From Winogradskyella sp. (GTDB taxonomy: Bacteria; Bacteroidota; Bacteroidia; Flavobacteriales; Flavobacteriaceae), in the NCBI GenBank assembly GCA_030149115.1, contig JASBSE010000176.1, positions 1 to 8,721 of the forward strand: a stretch of DNA of 8,721 nucleotides, in the 5' to 3' direction. A program made the position numbers and the translations under genes. The stretch's first letter is position 1. Each line of letters starts with the position of its first letter. The notes below the pieces were generated by a model. The model saw only the letters and a list, made by a program, of their open reading frames with translations, did no database searches and was not told the DNA's origin. Below, in pieces: positions 1-5,648 of the stretch.

Positions 1-280
1 ACCTGCTTTCTTGGTAAAAGCGGTTTCAGGAGCACCTATTATTGCAGATGTATCGGCAAACTTTTGGTATAAAAAGAATTTAACTGCTGGTCTAGCTTAT
101 AGATGGGATGATTCTGTTAGTGCACTTGTAGGTTTTCAAGCCACACCAGGAATGTTTATTGGTTACGGATATGATCTAACTACAACAGGATTAAATAACT
201 ATAACAGCGGGACTCACGAAATAACTTTAAGATTTGAAGTTAAGCGATTAGGTAGAATTTTATCACCACGTTTCTTCTAA
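1..280 (+). CDS. PorP/SprF-family type IX secretion-associated outer-membrane protein, C-terminal fragment
   Basis: This is the 3' end of a gene that starts before the window; the reading frame is open from base 2 and ends at TAA 278-280. The 92 or so visible residues alternate polar and aromatic/hydrophobic positions like outer-membrane beta strands. They contain phrases I recognise from the PorP/SprF family: LVKAVSGAP, DVSANFWY, AYRWDDSVSALVGFQ, an IGYGYD turn, and a terminal LSPRFF ending in aromatic residues, the usual outer-membrane sorting end. PorP/SprF proteins are about 300-350 residues, so roughly the last quarter is present. Family members work with type IX secretion or gliding adhesins and bind C-terminal domains of secreted proteins. 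The OmpA-type gene 10 bases downstream supports this pairing. Which paralogue it is cannot be decided: flavobacteria carry many. An internal TTG at base 11 is not a real start. Confidence 0.88.
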   Translation, partial: PAFLVKAVSGAPIIADVSANFWYKKNLTAGLAYRWDDSVSALVGFQATPGMFIGYGYDLTTTGLNNYNSGTHEITLRFEVKRLGRILSPRFF

Positions 281-290
281 AAATAAGACT

Positions 291-2270
291 ATGAGAACAA
301 TTTCAAGATATATAAGTTTAGTTTGTGCAGGTATGTTTGCTTTATCTGCTTTTGCTCAAAACGGTAAAATAAAAAGTGTAGAGGATGACTATAAAGATTT
401 TGCCTATGTAAAAACTAGTGAAGTCCTTCTCGAAGTAGCGAATAAAGGCTATAAGTCTGCAGAGCTTTTTCAGAAGTTAGCGAATTCCTATTACTTTAGA
501 AATGATATGGAAAACGCTGCCAAATGGTATGGTGAGTTATTTACTATGAATGATGTGATTGATCCTGAATATTATTTTAGATATGCTATGGCTCTTAAGG
601 GAATAGAAGACTACAAAGAATCAGATAAGTGGATGAAAAAATTCAATGAGCTCAAACCAGATGATATGAGGGGAAGGGCTTTTCTTTCTAAAGTGGATTA
701 TAAATCTAACATTGAAGAGTTGAGTAGAGATGATATTGAGCCTCATAATTTGGAGATTAATACAGAGCTTTCAGATTTTGGTACTACAGAATATGAAAAC
801 GGAATTGTGTTTGCATCAGCTAGAGGTGGTGGTCGAAAATATCGTTGGAACGAAGAACCATATTTAGATTTGTATTCGGCTGAGAAAACAGAAAGTGGTT
901 TTGGAGAAGCCAAAGAAATCGAAGGAAAAGTAAATACAAAATATCACGAGTCTAGTGCAGTATTTTCACCTAATGGAAAATATATGTTCTTTACAAGAAA
1001 TAACTTCTATAGATTAAAGTATAAAGAAGATGGCACAGGAGTTAATAGACTGCAATTGTATAGAGCTACTTTGAGTGAAGATGGTACTTGGGACGAAATT
1101 CATAAAGTACATTTTAACAGTGAAGATTACAGTGTTGCGCACCCAACATTAAATTTAACAGGAACACGTTTATATTTTGCTTCAGATATGCCAGGTACAT
1201 TTGGACAGTCTGATATTTTTGTAGTAGATGTAAATGATGATGGTACACTAGGCAAACCAGAAAATTTAGGCCCGTCAATAAATACCGAAGGACAAGAATC
1301 ATTTCCATTTATGGATACAAGTGGTAATCTATTCTTTTCTTCAACAGGTTTTCCAGGATTAGGTGGCTTAGATGTTTTCAAATCTGAAGAATTAGACCAA
1401 AAAGTTGAAGGTGGTTCTAATAGAAATTTTCCAATTGAAAATGTTGGAAAACCAGTAAATAGTTCTGCAGATGATTTTGGTTATTACGAGAATTTAGTGA
1501 CAAAGCGCGTTTATTTTAGTTCAAACAGAGAAGGAGGTAAAGGTAGCGATGATATCTATACGTTTGAAGTACCAGAATGTGAGCAATTAGTATTTGGTAC
1601 TGTTCAAGATAGTAAGACAGACGAACTTATTCCTGATGCTACAGTTATTTTATTTGATAGTGAAGGAAAAGAAATAGAGCGTAAAACTGTTGGCGAAGAT
1701 GCAGCTTTTGAGTTTGAGTTAGATTGTGAAATGGAATATCTTATTAGAGGTGAAAAAGAGACTTACATCTCTGATGAAAAACGTTTCACCACACCTAAGA
1801 AAAAACAAGAGTTACAATTGCAATTACTCTTAGAAAAAGATGTTCAAGAAATCAATCCTTGCGATGATTTAGCTAAGATTTTAGATATTCCAATTATTTA
1901 CTTTGACTTCGATAAGTCTAATATTAGATATGATGCCGAAATAGAGCTGCAAAAAGTATTAGCTGTACTGAACAAATATCCAACAATGAATATAGATATT
2001 CGTTCGCATACAGATTGTAGAGGACCGGCAGATTATAATGAAAAACTATCTGATAGAAGAGCGAAATCTACACGTCAGTATTTAATAGATAATGGCATTG
2101 CAGCAGAGCGTTTAACAGCTAAGGGTTATGGAGAATCGCAATTAGTCAACGACTGTGGTTGTGAGCCAACAAACGAATCTAGCTGTTCTGAAGAAGAACA
2201 CCAACTTAACAGACGTAGTGAGTTTATTATTACAAGTATAAATGGTAAATCTTGTGACGATAAAGAATAA
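291..2270 (+). CDS. PorE-like TPR / PD40 beta-propeller / OmpA C-terminal domain protein
   Basis: A 659-residue envelope protein, probably periplasmic and bound to peptidoglycan. Residues 1-22 are a signal peptide ending AFA before Q23. TPR-like helices span about 35-125. Five PD40/WD40-like blades lie near 165-195, 222-260, 284-314, 336-363 and 394-425, with cores such as SAVFSPNGKYMFFTRN and RVYFSSNREGG. A carboxypeptidase-regulatory-like beta domain lies near 433-512. An OmpA C-terminal domain covers about 533-650, starting IYFDFDKSNIR. In that domain D575 (SHTD) and R590 (LSDRRA) are 15 residues apart, the spacing of the diaminopimelate-binding Asp/Arg pair of OmpA. A Cys-rich insert (CGC then C, 622-632) may form disulfides. 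The domain order equals that described for Porphyromonas PorE, which anchors PorP to the cell wall. The gene directly follows a PorP/SprF gene (10-base gap), so co-transcription and partnership are likely. Being the orthologue of PorE itself, rather than one of several paralogues, is not established. Confidence 0.9.
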   Translation: MRTISRYISLVCAGMFALSAFAQNGKIKSVEDDYKDFAYVKTSEVLLEVANKGYKSAELFQKLANSYYFRNDMENAAKWYGELFTMNDVIDPEYYFRYAMALKGIEDYKESDKWMKKFNELKPDDMRGRAFLSKVDYKSNIEELSRDDIEPHNLEINTELSDFGTTEYENGIVFASARGGGRKYRWNEEPYLDLYSAEKTESGFGEAKEIEGKVNTKYHESSAVFSPNGKYMFFTRNNFYRLKYKEDGTGVNRLQLYRATLSEDGTWDEIHKVHFNSEDYSVAHPTLNLTGTRLYFASDMPGTFGQSDIFVVDVNDDGTLGKPENLGPSINTEGQESFPFMDTSGNLFFSSTGFPGLGGLDVFKSEELDQKVEGGSNRNFPIENVGKPVNSSADDFGYYENLVTKRVYFSSNREGGKGSDDIYTFEVPECEQLVFGTVQDSKTDELIPDATVILFDSEGKEIERKTVGEDAAFEFELDCEMEYLIRGEKETYISDEKRFTTPKKKQELQLQLLLEKDVQEINPCDDLAKILDIPIIYFDFDKSNIRYDAEIELQKVLAVLNKYPTMNIDIRSHTDCRGPADYNEKLSDRRAKSTRQYLIDNGIAAERLTAKGYGESQLVNDCGCEPTNESSCSEEEHQLNRRSEFIITSINGKSCDDKE

Positions 2271-2294
2271 GACTTTAAGGAGATAGAAAATAAG

Positions 2295-2330
2295 AAAATA
2301 GCCGTTTAAGTAATTAAACGGCTATTTTTT
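2295..2330 (+). terminator. Intrinsic terminator after the PorP/PorE-like pair
   Basis: Arms AAATAGCCGTTTAA (2296-2309) and TTAAACGGCTATTT (2314-2327) are perfectly complementary over 14 bp around a GTAA loop, and the 3' arm runs into a T tract ending at 2330. It begins about 25 bases after the stop codon of the OmpA-type gene and separates it from idi. The A-rich left flank (AAAA at 2295-2298) gives it limited bidirectional character, but the gene on its right also reads rightward, so one direction is sufficient. Confidence 0.9.
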
Positions 2331-2365
2331 ATGAAATCCTTTACCTTTTTTAGACCTTTAGGAGT

Positions 2366-2373
2366 TAATTTTG
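2366..2373 (+). promoter_or_regulatory. -7 box (TAATTTTG) for the idi operon
   Basis: TAATTTTG is an exact match to the Bacteroidota -7 consensus TAnnTTTG and lies just after the preceding terminator, where a new promoter is required. The A of the idi ATG is only 5 bases downstream of the box, so the predicted transcription start falls at or next to the start codon. No TTG is seen at the expected -33 distance (about 2344-2346 reads CCT), so the upstream element is weak. The same 10 bases, TTAATTTTGC, occur in the tRNA-Thr promoter of this window. Confidence 0.6.
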
Positions 2374-2377
2374 CTTT

Positions 2378-2905
2378 ATGATAGAAGAACAAGTCATCCT
2401 TGTAGATGAAAACGATAATCAAATTGGTTTAATGCCAAAAATGGAAGCACATGAAAAAGCATTACTTCATAGAGCTTTTTCAGTATTTGTCTTTAATGAT
2501 AATAACGAGTTAATGCTTCAACAACGCGCATTGCATAAGTACCATTCACCAGGTTTATGGACCAATACGTGCTGTAGTCATCAACGAGAAGGAGAATCTA
2601 ATTTAGAAGCAGGAAAAAGACGATTACAAGAGGAAATGGGCTTTGTAACAGAATTGGAAGAAACAACTTCATTTATATACAAAGCACCTTTTGATAATGG
2701 ATTAACAGAGCACGAGTATGATCATATTATGATTGGATATTATAATGCCGAGCCAAACATTAACGAAGATGAAGTTGCAGCTTGGAAATGGATGAATATA
2801 GAGGACGTTAAGGTTAATATGGCACAACACCCTGATAAATATACCGCTTGGTTTAAAATTATTTTCGATAAGTTTTATGAATTTATAAACGTAAAAAAAT
2901 CATGA
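2378..2905 (+). CDS. idi: Isopentenyl-diphosphate delta-isomerase, type 1
   Basis: Interconverts isopentenyl diphosphate and dimethylallyl diphosphate, the starter for isoprenoids such as quinones, bactoprenol and carotenoids; cytosolic. The 175 residues match the usual size of the Nudix-fold type 1 enzyme. The catalytic Cys is C66 in WTNTCCSH, aligning with E. coli C67. The Nudix-like helix is GESNLEAGKRRLQEEMGF (72-89). Candidate metal ligands are H25, H31, H68, E111 and E113 (the TEHE segment). The start at 2378 fits the family N-terminus (EEQVILVDENDNQIG), and a later Met would delete conserved residues. There is an AGGAG at 2360-2364, but it lies 13 bases from the ATG, far for a Shine-Dalgarno element. 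The gene leads a three-gene operon and overlaps the next gene by 4 bases (ATGA). Confidence 0.96.
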   Translation: MIEEQVILVDENDNQIGLMPKMEAHEKALLHRAFSVFVFNDNNELMLQQRALHKYHSPGLWTNTCCSHQREGESNLEAGKRRLQEEMGFVTELEETTSFIYKAPFDNGLTEHEYDHIMIGYYNAEPNINEDEVAAWKWMNIEDVKVNMAQHPDKYTAWFKIIFDKFYEFINVKKS

Positions 2906-3312
2906 AAGTAACAGTACACAGAAAAGCACATTTTAATGCCGCTCACAGACTTTATAGAAAAGATTGGAGCTTTGAGAAAAACGATGCTATTTTTGGTCTG
3001 TGTAATAATCCTAACTTTCATGGTCATAATTACGAGCTTATAGCTAGCGTAACAGGAAATATAGATCCTGAAACAGGTTATGTTATAGACGTAAAGATTT
3101 TAAAAGACATCATTAAATCTGAAGTAGAAGATGCTTTTGATCATAAGAATCTTAATATTGAAGTGCCAGAATTTCAAGACCTAAATCCAACTGCCGAAAA
3201 TATTGCTGTAGTTATTTATAATAAAGTAAAAGCCAAATTAGACCCTAAATTTCACTTAGAAATTACACTGTACGAAACACCACGTAATTTTGTAACCTAT
3301 TCAGGAGAATAA
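2902..3312 (+). CDS. 6-pyruvoyltetrahydropterin synthase / QueD family enzyme
   Basis: A 136-residue zinc enzyme of the COG0720 fold, which acts on 7,8-dihydroneopterin triphosphate, either toward tetrahydrobiopterin-type pterins or toward 6-carboxytetrahydropterin for queuosine. Zinc ligands are H15 (FNAAHRL), H40 and H42 (HGHNY). The candidate catalytic Cys is C34, the catalytic Asp/His pair is D80-H81 (FDHKNLN), and the pterin-anchoring Glu is E125 (ETP). PTAEN at 96-100 is also typical. The Cys-to-HGH spacing is C-x5-HGH (CNNPNFHGHNYE), the pattern of the animal-type synthase, whereas QueD usually has C-x3-HGH. I therefore leave the symbol blank: automated pipelines would call it queD, but the motif argues for a pyruvoyltetrahydropterin synthase. 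It overlaps the end of idi by 4 bases and is followed by manA after 3 bases, so it is translated from a shared message. Confidence 0.9.
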   Translation: MKVTVHRKAHFNAAHRLYRKDWSFEKNDAIFGLCNNPNFHGHNYELIASVTGNIDPETGYVIDVKILKDIIKSEVEDAFDHKNLNIEVPEFQDLNPTAENIAVVIYNKVKAKLDPKFHLEITLYETPRNFVTYSGE

Positions 3313-3315
3313 TTA

Positions 3316-4284
3316 ATGAAGAAGCTTTATCCTTTAAAATTTAAACCCATATTAAAAGATAAAATATGGGGAGGTACCAAACTCACAGAACAGTTTAATA
3401 AACCATCTAATTCGAATCAATTAGGAGAAAGTTGGGAAATTAGTACTGTGCCAGGAGATGTTTCTGAGGTCGTAAATGGCGAGTTTAAATCTCAAAATCT
3501 TCAGGATTTACTAGAGTTATACAAAGGCGATTTAATAGGAGATAAGAATTACAAGAGATTTGGAAATAACTTTCCTTTACTCATTAAGTTTATTGATGCC
3601 AAACAAGATTTAAGCATTCAGTTACACCCAGATGATGAGTTAGCAAAGAAGCGTCATAACTCTTTTGGTAAAACCGAAATGTGGTATGTTATGCAAGCTG
3701 ATGAGAATGCGAACCTCATTGTAGGATTTAACCAAGAGATAGATGGTAAAACCTACTTAAGGCATCTTGAAGAAAAAACTCTAACCGAAATTTTAAATTT
3801 TGATAAAGTAAAAGCTGGAGACACTTATTTTATAGAAGCAGGTCGTTTACATGCTATTGGAGCAGGAGTCTTGTTAGCAGAAATACAGCAGACAAGTGAT
3901 GTTACTTATCGCGTTTATGACTGGGATCGTGTAGATGAAGAAGGTAACGAGCGCGAATTGCACAATGATATAGCAATAGATGCTTTTAAATTTGATTTAA
4001 AAGACGATTTCAGAATTAATTATAATAAAGAAAAGAACGCCTCAAACAAAATGGTAAGCTGTCCTTTTTTTACAACAAACTTTATCGAATTAGATTCAAA
4101 TTTAGAAAAGGAAAACATCCACGACTCATTTCTAATATACATGTGTGTAGATGGAGAAGTAGAAGTTGTAACAGAAGATACAAAAGAAGTAATTTCAAAA
4201 GGCGAAACAATTCTTTTGCCAGCTGTAGTAAAAGATTTTACATTAAACTCTAAAAACGCAAAACTACTCGAAGTTTACGTTTAA
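3316..4284 (+). CDS. manA: Mannose-6-phosphate isomerase, class I
   Basis: Interconverts fructose 6-phosphate and mannose 6-phosphate, feeding GDP-mannose and surface polysaccharide synthesis or mannose use; cytosolic and zinc-dependent. The 322-residue length fits the short, Bacillus-type class I enzymes rather than the roughly 390-residue enterobacterial form. Visible motifs are KDKIWGG (14-20), WEIS (40-43), the zinc ligands Q102 and H104 in SIQLHPDD, E121 in KTEMWYV, H179 in GRLHAIGAG, and R199 in TYRVYDWDR, the expected catalytic arginine. The C-terminal third (about 245-322) is a second cupin-like part ending in a beta strand. The start follows the pterin-synthase stop after 3 bases (TAATTAATG) with no recognisable ribosome-binding site. 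No clear intrinsic terminator follows it. Confidence 0.94.
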   Translation: MKKLYPLKFKPILKDKIWGGTKLTEQFNKPSNSNQLGESWEISTVPGDVSEVVNGEFKSQNLQDLLELYKGDLIGDKNYKRFGNNFPLLIKFIDAKQDLSIQLHPDDELAKKRHNSFGKTEMWYVMQADENANLIVGFNQEIDGKTYLRHLEEKTLTEILNFDKVKAGDTYFIEAGRLHAIGAGVLLAEIQQTSDVTYRVYDWDRVDEEGNERELHNDIAIDAFKFDLKDDFRINYNKEKNASNKMVSCPFFTTNFIELDSNLEKENIHDSFLIYMCVDGEVEVVTEDTKEVISKGETILLPAVVKDFTLNSKNAKLLEVYV

Positions 4285-4313
4285 AAAATAATAAAAGTAA
4301 AGTAAGGATTCCG

Positions 4314-4321
4314 TACATTTG
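4314..4321 (+). promoter_or_regulatory. -7 box (TACATTTG) for the 89-residue gene
   Basis: TACATTTG matches TAnnTTTG exactly and sits 23 bases before the next ATG, giving a short leader of roughly 20 bases. No TTG is found near the expected -33 position, so this rests on the -7 element and its location between two genes. Confidence 0.5.
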
Positions 4322-4344
4322 TACCCAAATTAACATAGATTATT

Positions 4345-4614
4345 ATGGCAAATAAGAGAGATTTAAAAAAAGACATCAATTACGTTTTTGGTGATATTAT
4401 TGAAGCGGTTTATTACTGGGAATTAGAAAATTCAGAAAAGCCGACTAAGGAGAGTGAGGCTATTATTGATGATGCAATTGCGTCTTTTGACGAATTAATT
4501 GCTCGTGTAAATGATAGAAGCGTAGAAGGTAAAAAAGCTCATTTTAAGGCAATTAATAGCGACCTAGAATCTAAAGGTAGAGCGTTAATTGAAAGAATTA
4601 ATAAATTAAAATAA
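4345..4614 (+). CDS. Small helical protein of unknown function
   Basis: An 89-residue protein with no signal peptide and no membrane segment, so probably cytosolic. It is strongly charged and predicted almost wholly helical: a helix near 6-28 (KKDINYVFGDIIEAVYYWE), a break at the EKP segment, a second helix near 35-55 (SEAIIDDAIASFDELIARV) and a third near 62-87 with many Lys and Glu. No catalytic or metal motif is visible. It resembles short hypothetical proteins I have seen in flavobacterial genomes, but I cannot name a family. It has its own -7 box, uses the same codon style as its neighbours, and lies directly before tRNA-Thr with only 46 bases between. No function is assigned. Confidence 0.8.
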   Translation: MANKRDLKKDINYVFGDIIEAVYYWELENSEKPTKESEAIIDDAIASFDELIARVNDRSVEGKKAHFKAINSDLESKGRALIERINKLK

Positions 4615-4620
4615 AAGTAC

Positions 4621-4650
4621 TTGCAAAATTGAATTTTAGGTTTAATTTTG
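4621..4650 (+). promoter_or_regulatory. Promoter of tRNA-Thr (TTG, 19 bases, TAATTTTG)
   Basis: TTG at 4621-4623 is followed after 19 bases by TAATTTTG at 4643-4650, a full match to the Bacteroidota -33/-7 arrangement. The mature tRNA begins 10 bases after the box. It is the most complete promoter in the window. It also contains an inverted repeat, GCAAAATT (4623-4630) and AATTTTGC (4644-4651), with the two arms placed on the two promoter elements. Confidence 0.75.
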
Positions 4651-4660
4651 CGACCGCTTT

Positions 4661-4734
4661 GCCGATGTAGCTCAGCTGGCTAGAGCAGCTGATTTGTAAT
4701 CAGCAGGTCGTGGGTTCGAGTCCCTCCATCGGCT
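4661..4734 (+). tRNA. tRNA-Thr (anticodon TGT)
   Basis: A 74-base cloverleaf reading ACA (and other ACN by wobble). The acceptor stem is GCCGATG (4661-4667) with CATCGGC (4727-4733) and discriminator T4734. The D stem is GCTC/GAGC. The anticodon stem is GCTGA/TCAGC with loop TTTGTAA and anticodon TGT. The variable loop is AGGTC, and the T loop is TTCGAGT. The T stem (GTGGG with CCCTC) has one T-T mismatch at the second pair, the other four pairs being G-C. The 3' CCA is not encoded and must be added after transcription. It has its own promoter and terminator and seems to be a single-tRNA transcript. Confidence 0.97.
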
Positions 4735-4743
4735 CTGTAATAG

Positions 4744-4777
4744 AAACTCTAATTGCTTATGCAGTTAGAGTTTTTTG
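4744..4777 (+). terminator. Intrinsic terminator after tRNA-Thr
   Basis: AAACTCTAATTGC (4744-4756) pairs with GCAGTTAGAGTTT (4761-4773) through 13 bp with a single G-T wobble and a TTAT loop, followed by more T to 4776. It starts 10 bases after the tRNA discriminator base. Confidence 0.88.
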
Positions 4778-4831
4778 TTTTCTAACATTAAATTCTCAAT
4801 ACATGTATTAGGTTTTTTATAAAGAACATAA

Positions 4832-4861
4832 AATAAAAAAGCTCTAATTATTAATTAGAGC
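4832..4861 (-). terminator. Intrinsic terminator of the minus-strand lipoprotein gene
   Basis: GCTCTAATT (4841-4849) and AATTAGAGC (4853-4861) form a perfect 9-bp stem. Read on the minus strand it is followed by TTTTTTATTTT (complement of 4830-4840). It lies about 27 bases past the lipoprotein stop codon and faces the tRNA terminator, so the two convergent units are both closed. On the plus strand the trailing sequence is TTCTTGTTT, a poorer tract, so it may stop leftover rightward transcription weakly. Confidence 0.85.
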
Positions 4862-4888
4862 TTCTTGTTTATTAAAGATTATTTATTT

Positions 4889-5596
4889 CTATTTAGAGCT
4901 TCTTTCAGCAATAACCTCTCCGAGTTTTTTACCGTAAAATGAATTTTTAATATTCTCGGTTAAATTATTATAAACAGAATCTATATATACTGGATTTGCA
5001 GAAGGAATTTCATATAAAGCTAAGTAAGGAGCAATAATATTATCCTTATTATTTAAAGCAAACTGAATAGTATAAGAATACTTACGCTTAAACAGGATTT
5101 GAGAAGCTCTGTTTAATGAATCTGAAGCTATACTGTCTTGATCTCTTTGAGCTATTAAATTAGCTTCTATAAGATCTAAATTTTGGTCATTAAACTTGGA
5201 CATTATTTTGGTGTACTCGTTTAATAGATCTTGTTGTTTTGAACCTTTAATTTCGGCATCATAATTAAAATTCTTTAATGTCGTTTTTATCTCAGTAACA
5301 CCTTTGTCTGCAAAAAACGGTATATAATGCTCTTCACCATCGTTCTTAAATAATTTAAGATAGAGTAGTATAGGCTCTTCTATATTTGTTTTCAATGTAA
5401 ATTCTGGTTGGCCCGAAATAGACATAGAATCAAGGTTTACAATGGTTGAGTCACCTTCTTTTTGAAGATAGACTACCCCTTTTTTTAATCCTTTGATAGT
5501 TCCTTTTAAAGTAAAGTTTGTGTCATTATCACTTCCGCAAGAAACAATAAGTAATAGTAATGCAAAAAGGCTTAACGTTTTATAAAGATTAGTCAT
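4889..5596 (-). CDS. DUF4369-type lipoprotein without a thioredoxin domain
   Basis: A 235-residue predicted lipoprotein. The N-terminus is a hydrophobic signal with lipobox IVSC, giving lipidated C20; the following GSDNDT is acidic and resembles the short surface-export signal reported for Bacteroidota lipoproteins, so outer-membrane surface display is possible. Residues about 26-120 (FTLKGTIKGLKKGVVYLQK to the FFADKG segment) look like the DUF4369 beta domain usually found at the N-terminus of TlpA/ResA-like thioredoxin proteins. The rest is a helical linker. It ends at YGKKLGEVIAERSSK, about where a thioredoxin domain would start; no CxxC is present, and only 27 bases separate the stop from the terminator, so no broken thioredoxin part remains. 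It is 52 bases downstream of the DUF819 gene, with a possible promoter in the gap. Its function is unknown. Confidence 0.85.
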   Translation of the reverse strand: MTNLYKTLSLFALLLLIVSCGSDNDTNFTLKGTIKGLKKGVVYLQKEGDSTIVNLDSMSISGQPEFTLKTNIEEPILLYLKLFKNDGEEHYIPFFADKGVTEIKTTLKNFNYDAEIKGSKQQDLLNEYTKIMSKFNDQNLDLIEANLIAQRDQDSIASDSLNRASQILFKRKYSYTIQFALNNKDNIIAPYLALYEIPSANPVYIDSVYNNLTENIKNSFYGKKLGEVIAERSSK

Positions 5597-5620
5597 GTTT
5601 AGATTAAATTTTTAGGTGCG

Positions 5621-5628
5621 CAAATATC
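5621..5628 (-). promoter_or_regulatory. Possible -7 box (GATATTTG) for the lipoprotein gene
   Basis: Read on the minus strand, GATATTTG differs from TAnnTTTG only at the first base and is followed by a leader of about 20 bases before the ATG. No -33 TTG is visible. No terminator separates the upstream DUF819 gene, so read-through from that gene may also drive the lipoprotein. Confidence 0.35.
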
Positions 5629-5648
5629 ATATTTTGAAATTAAATATA

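Noticed and set aside
11..280. A TTG at 11 as the start of an 89-residue gene
   Set aside because: The frame is already open from base 2 and the residues continue the PorP/SprF pattern, so this is the inside of a longer gene.
1114..1381. Two minus-strand frames inside the OmpA-type gene
   Set aside because: They are antisense shadows of a well-supported coding sequence with clear domains and have no promoter.
2331..2360. A short frame starting at ATG 2331 after the terminator
   Set aside because: Only nine codons, and it lies between a terminator and the next promoter.
4862..4888. Possible remnant of a thioredoxin domain after the lipoprotein stop
   Set aside because: Only 27 bases separate the stop from the hairpin, no CxxC is encoded, so no frameshifted domain is hidden there.
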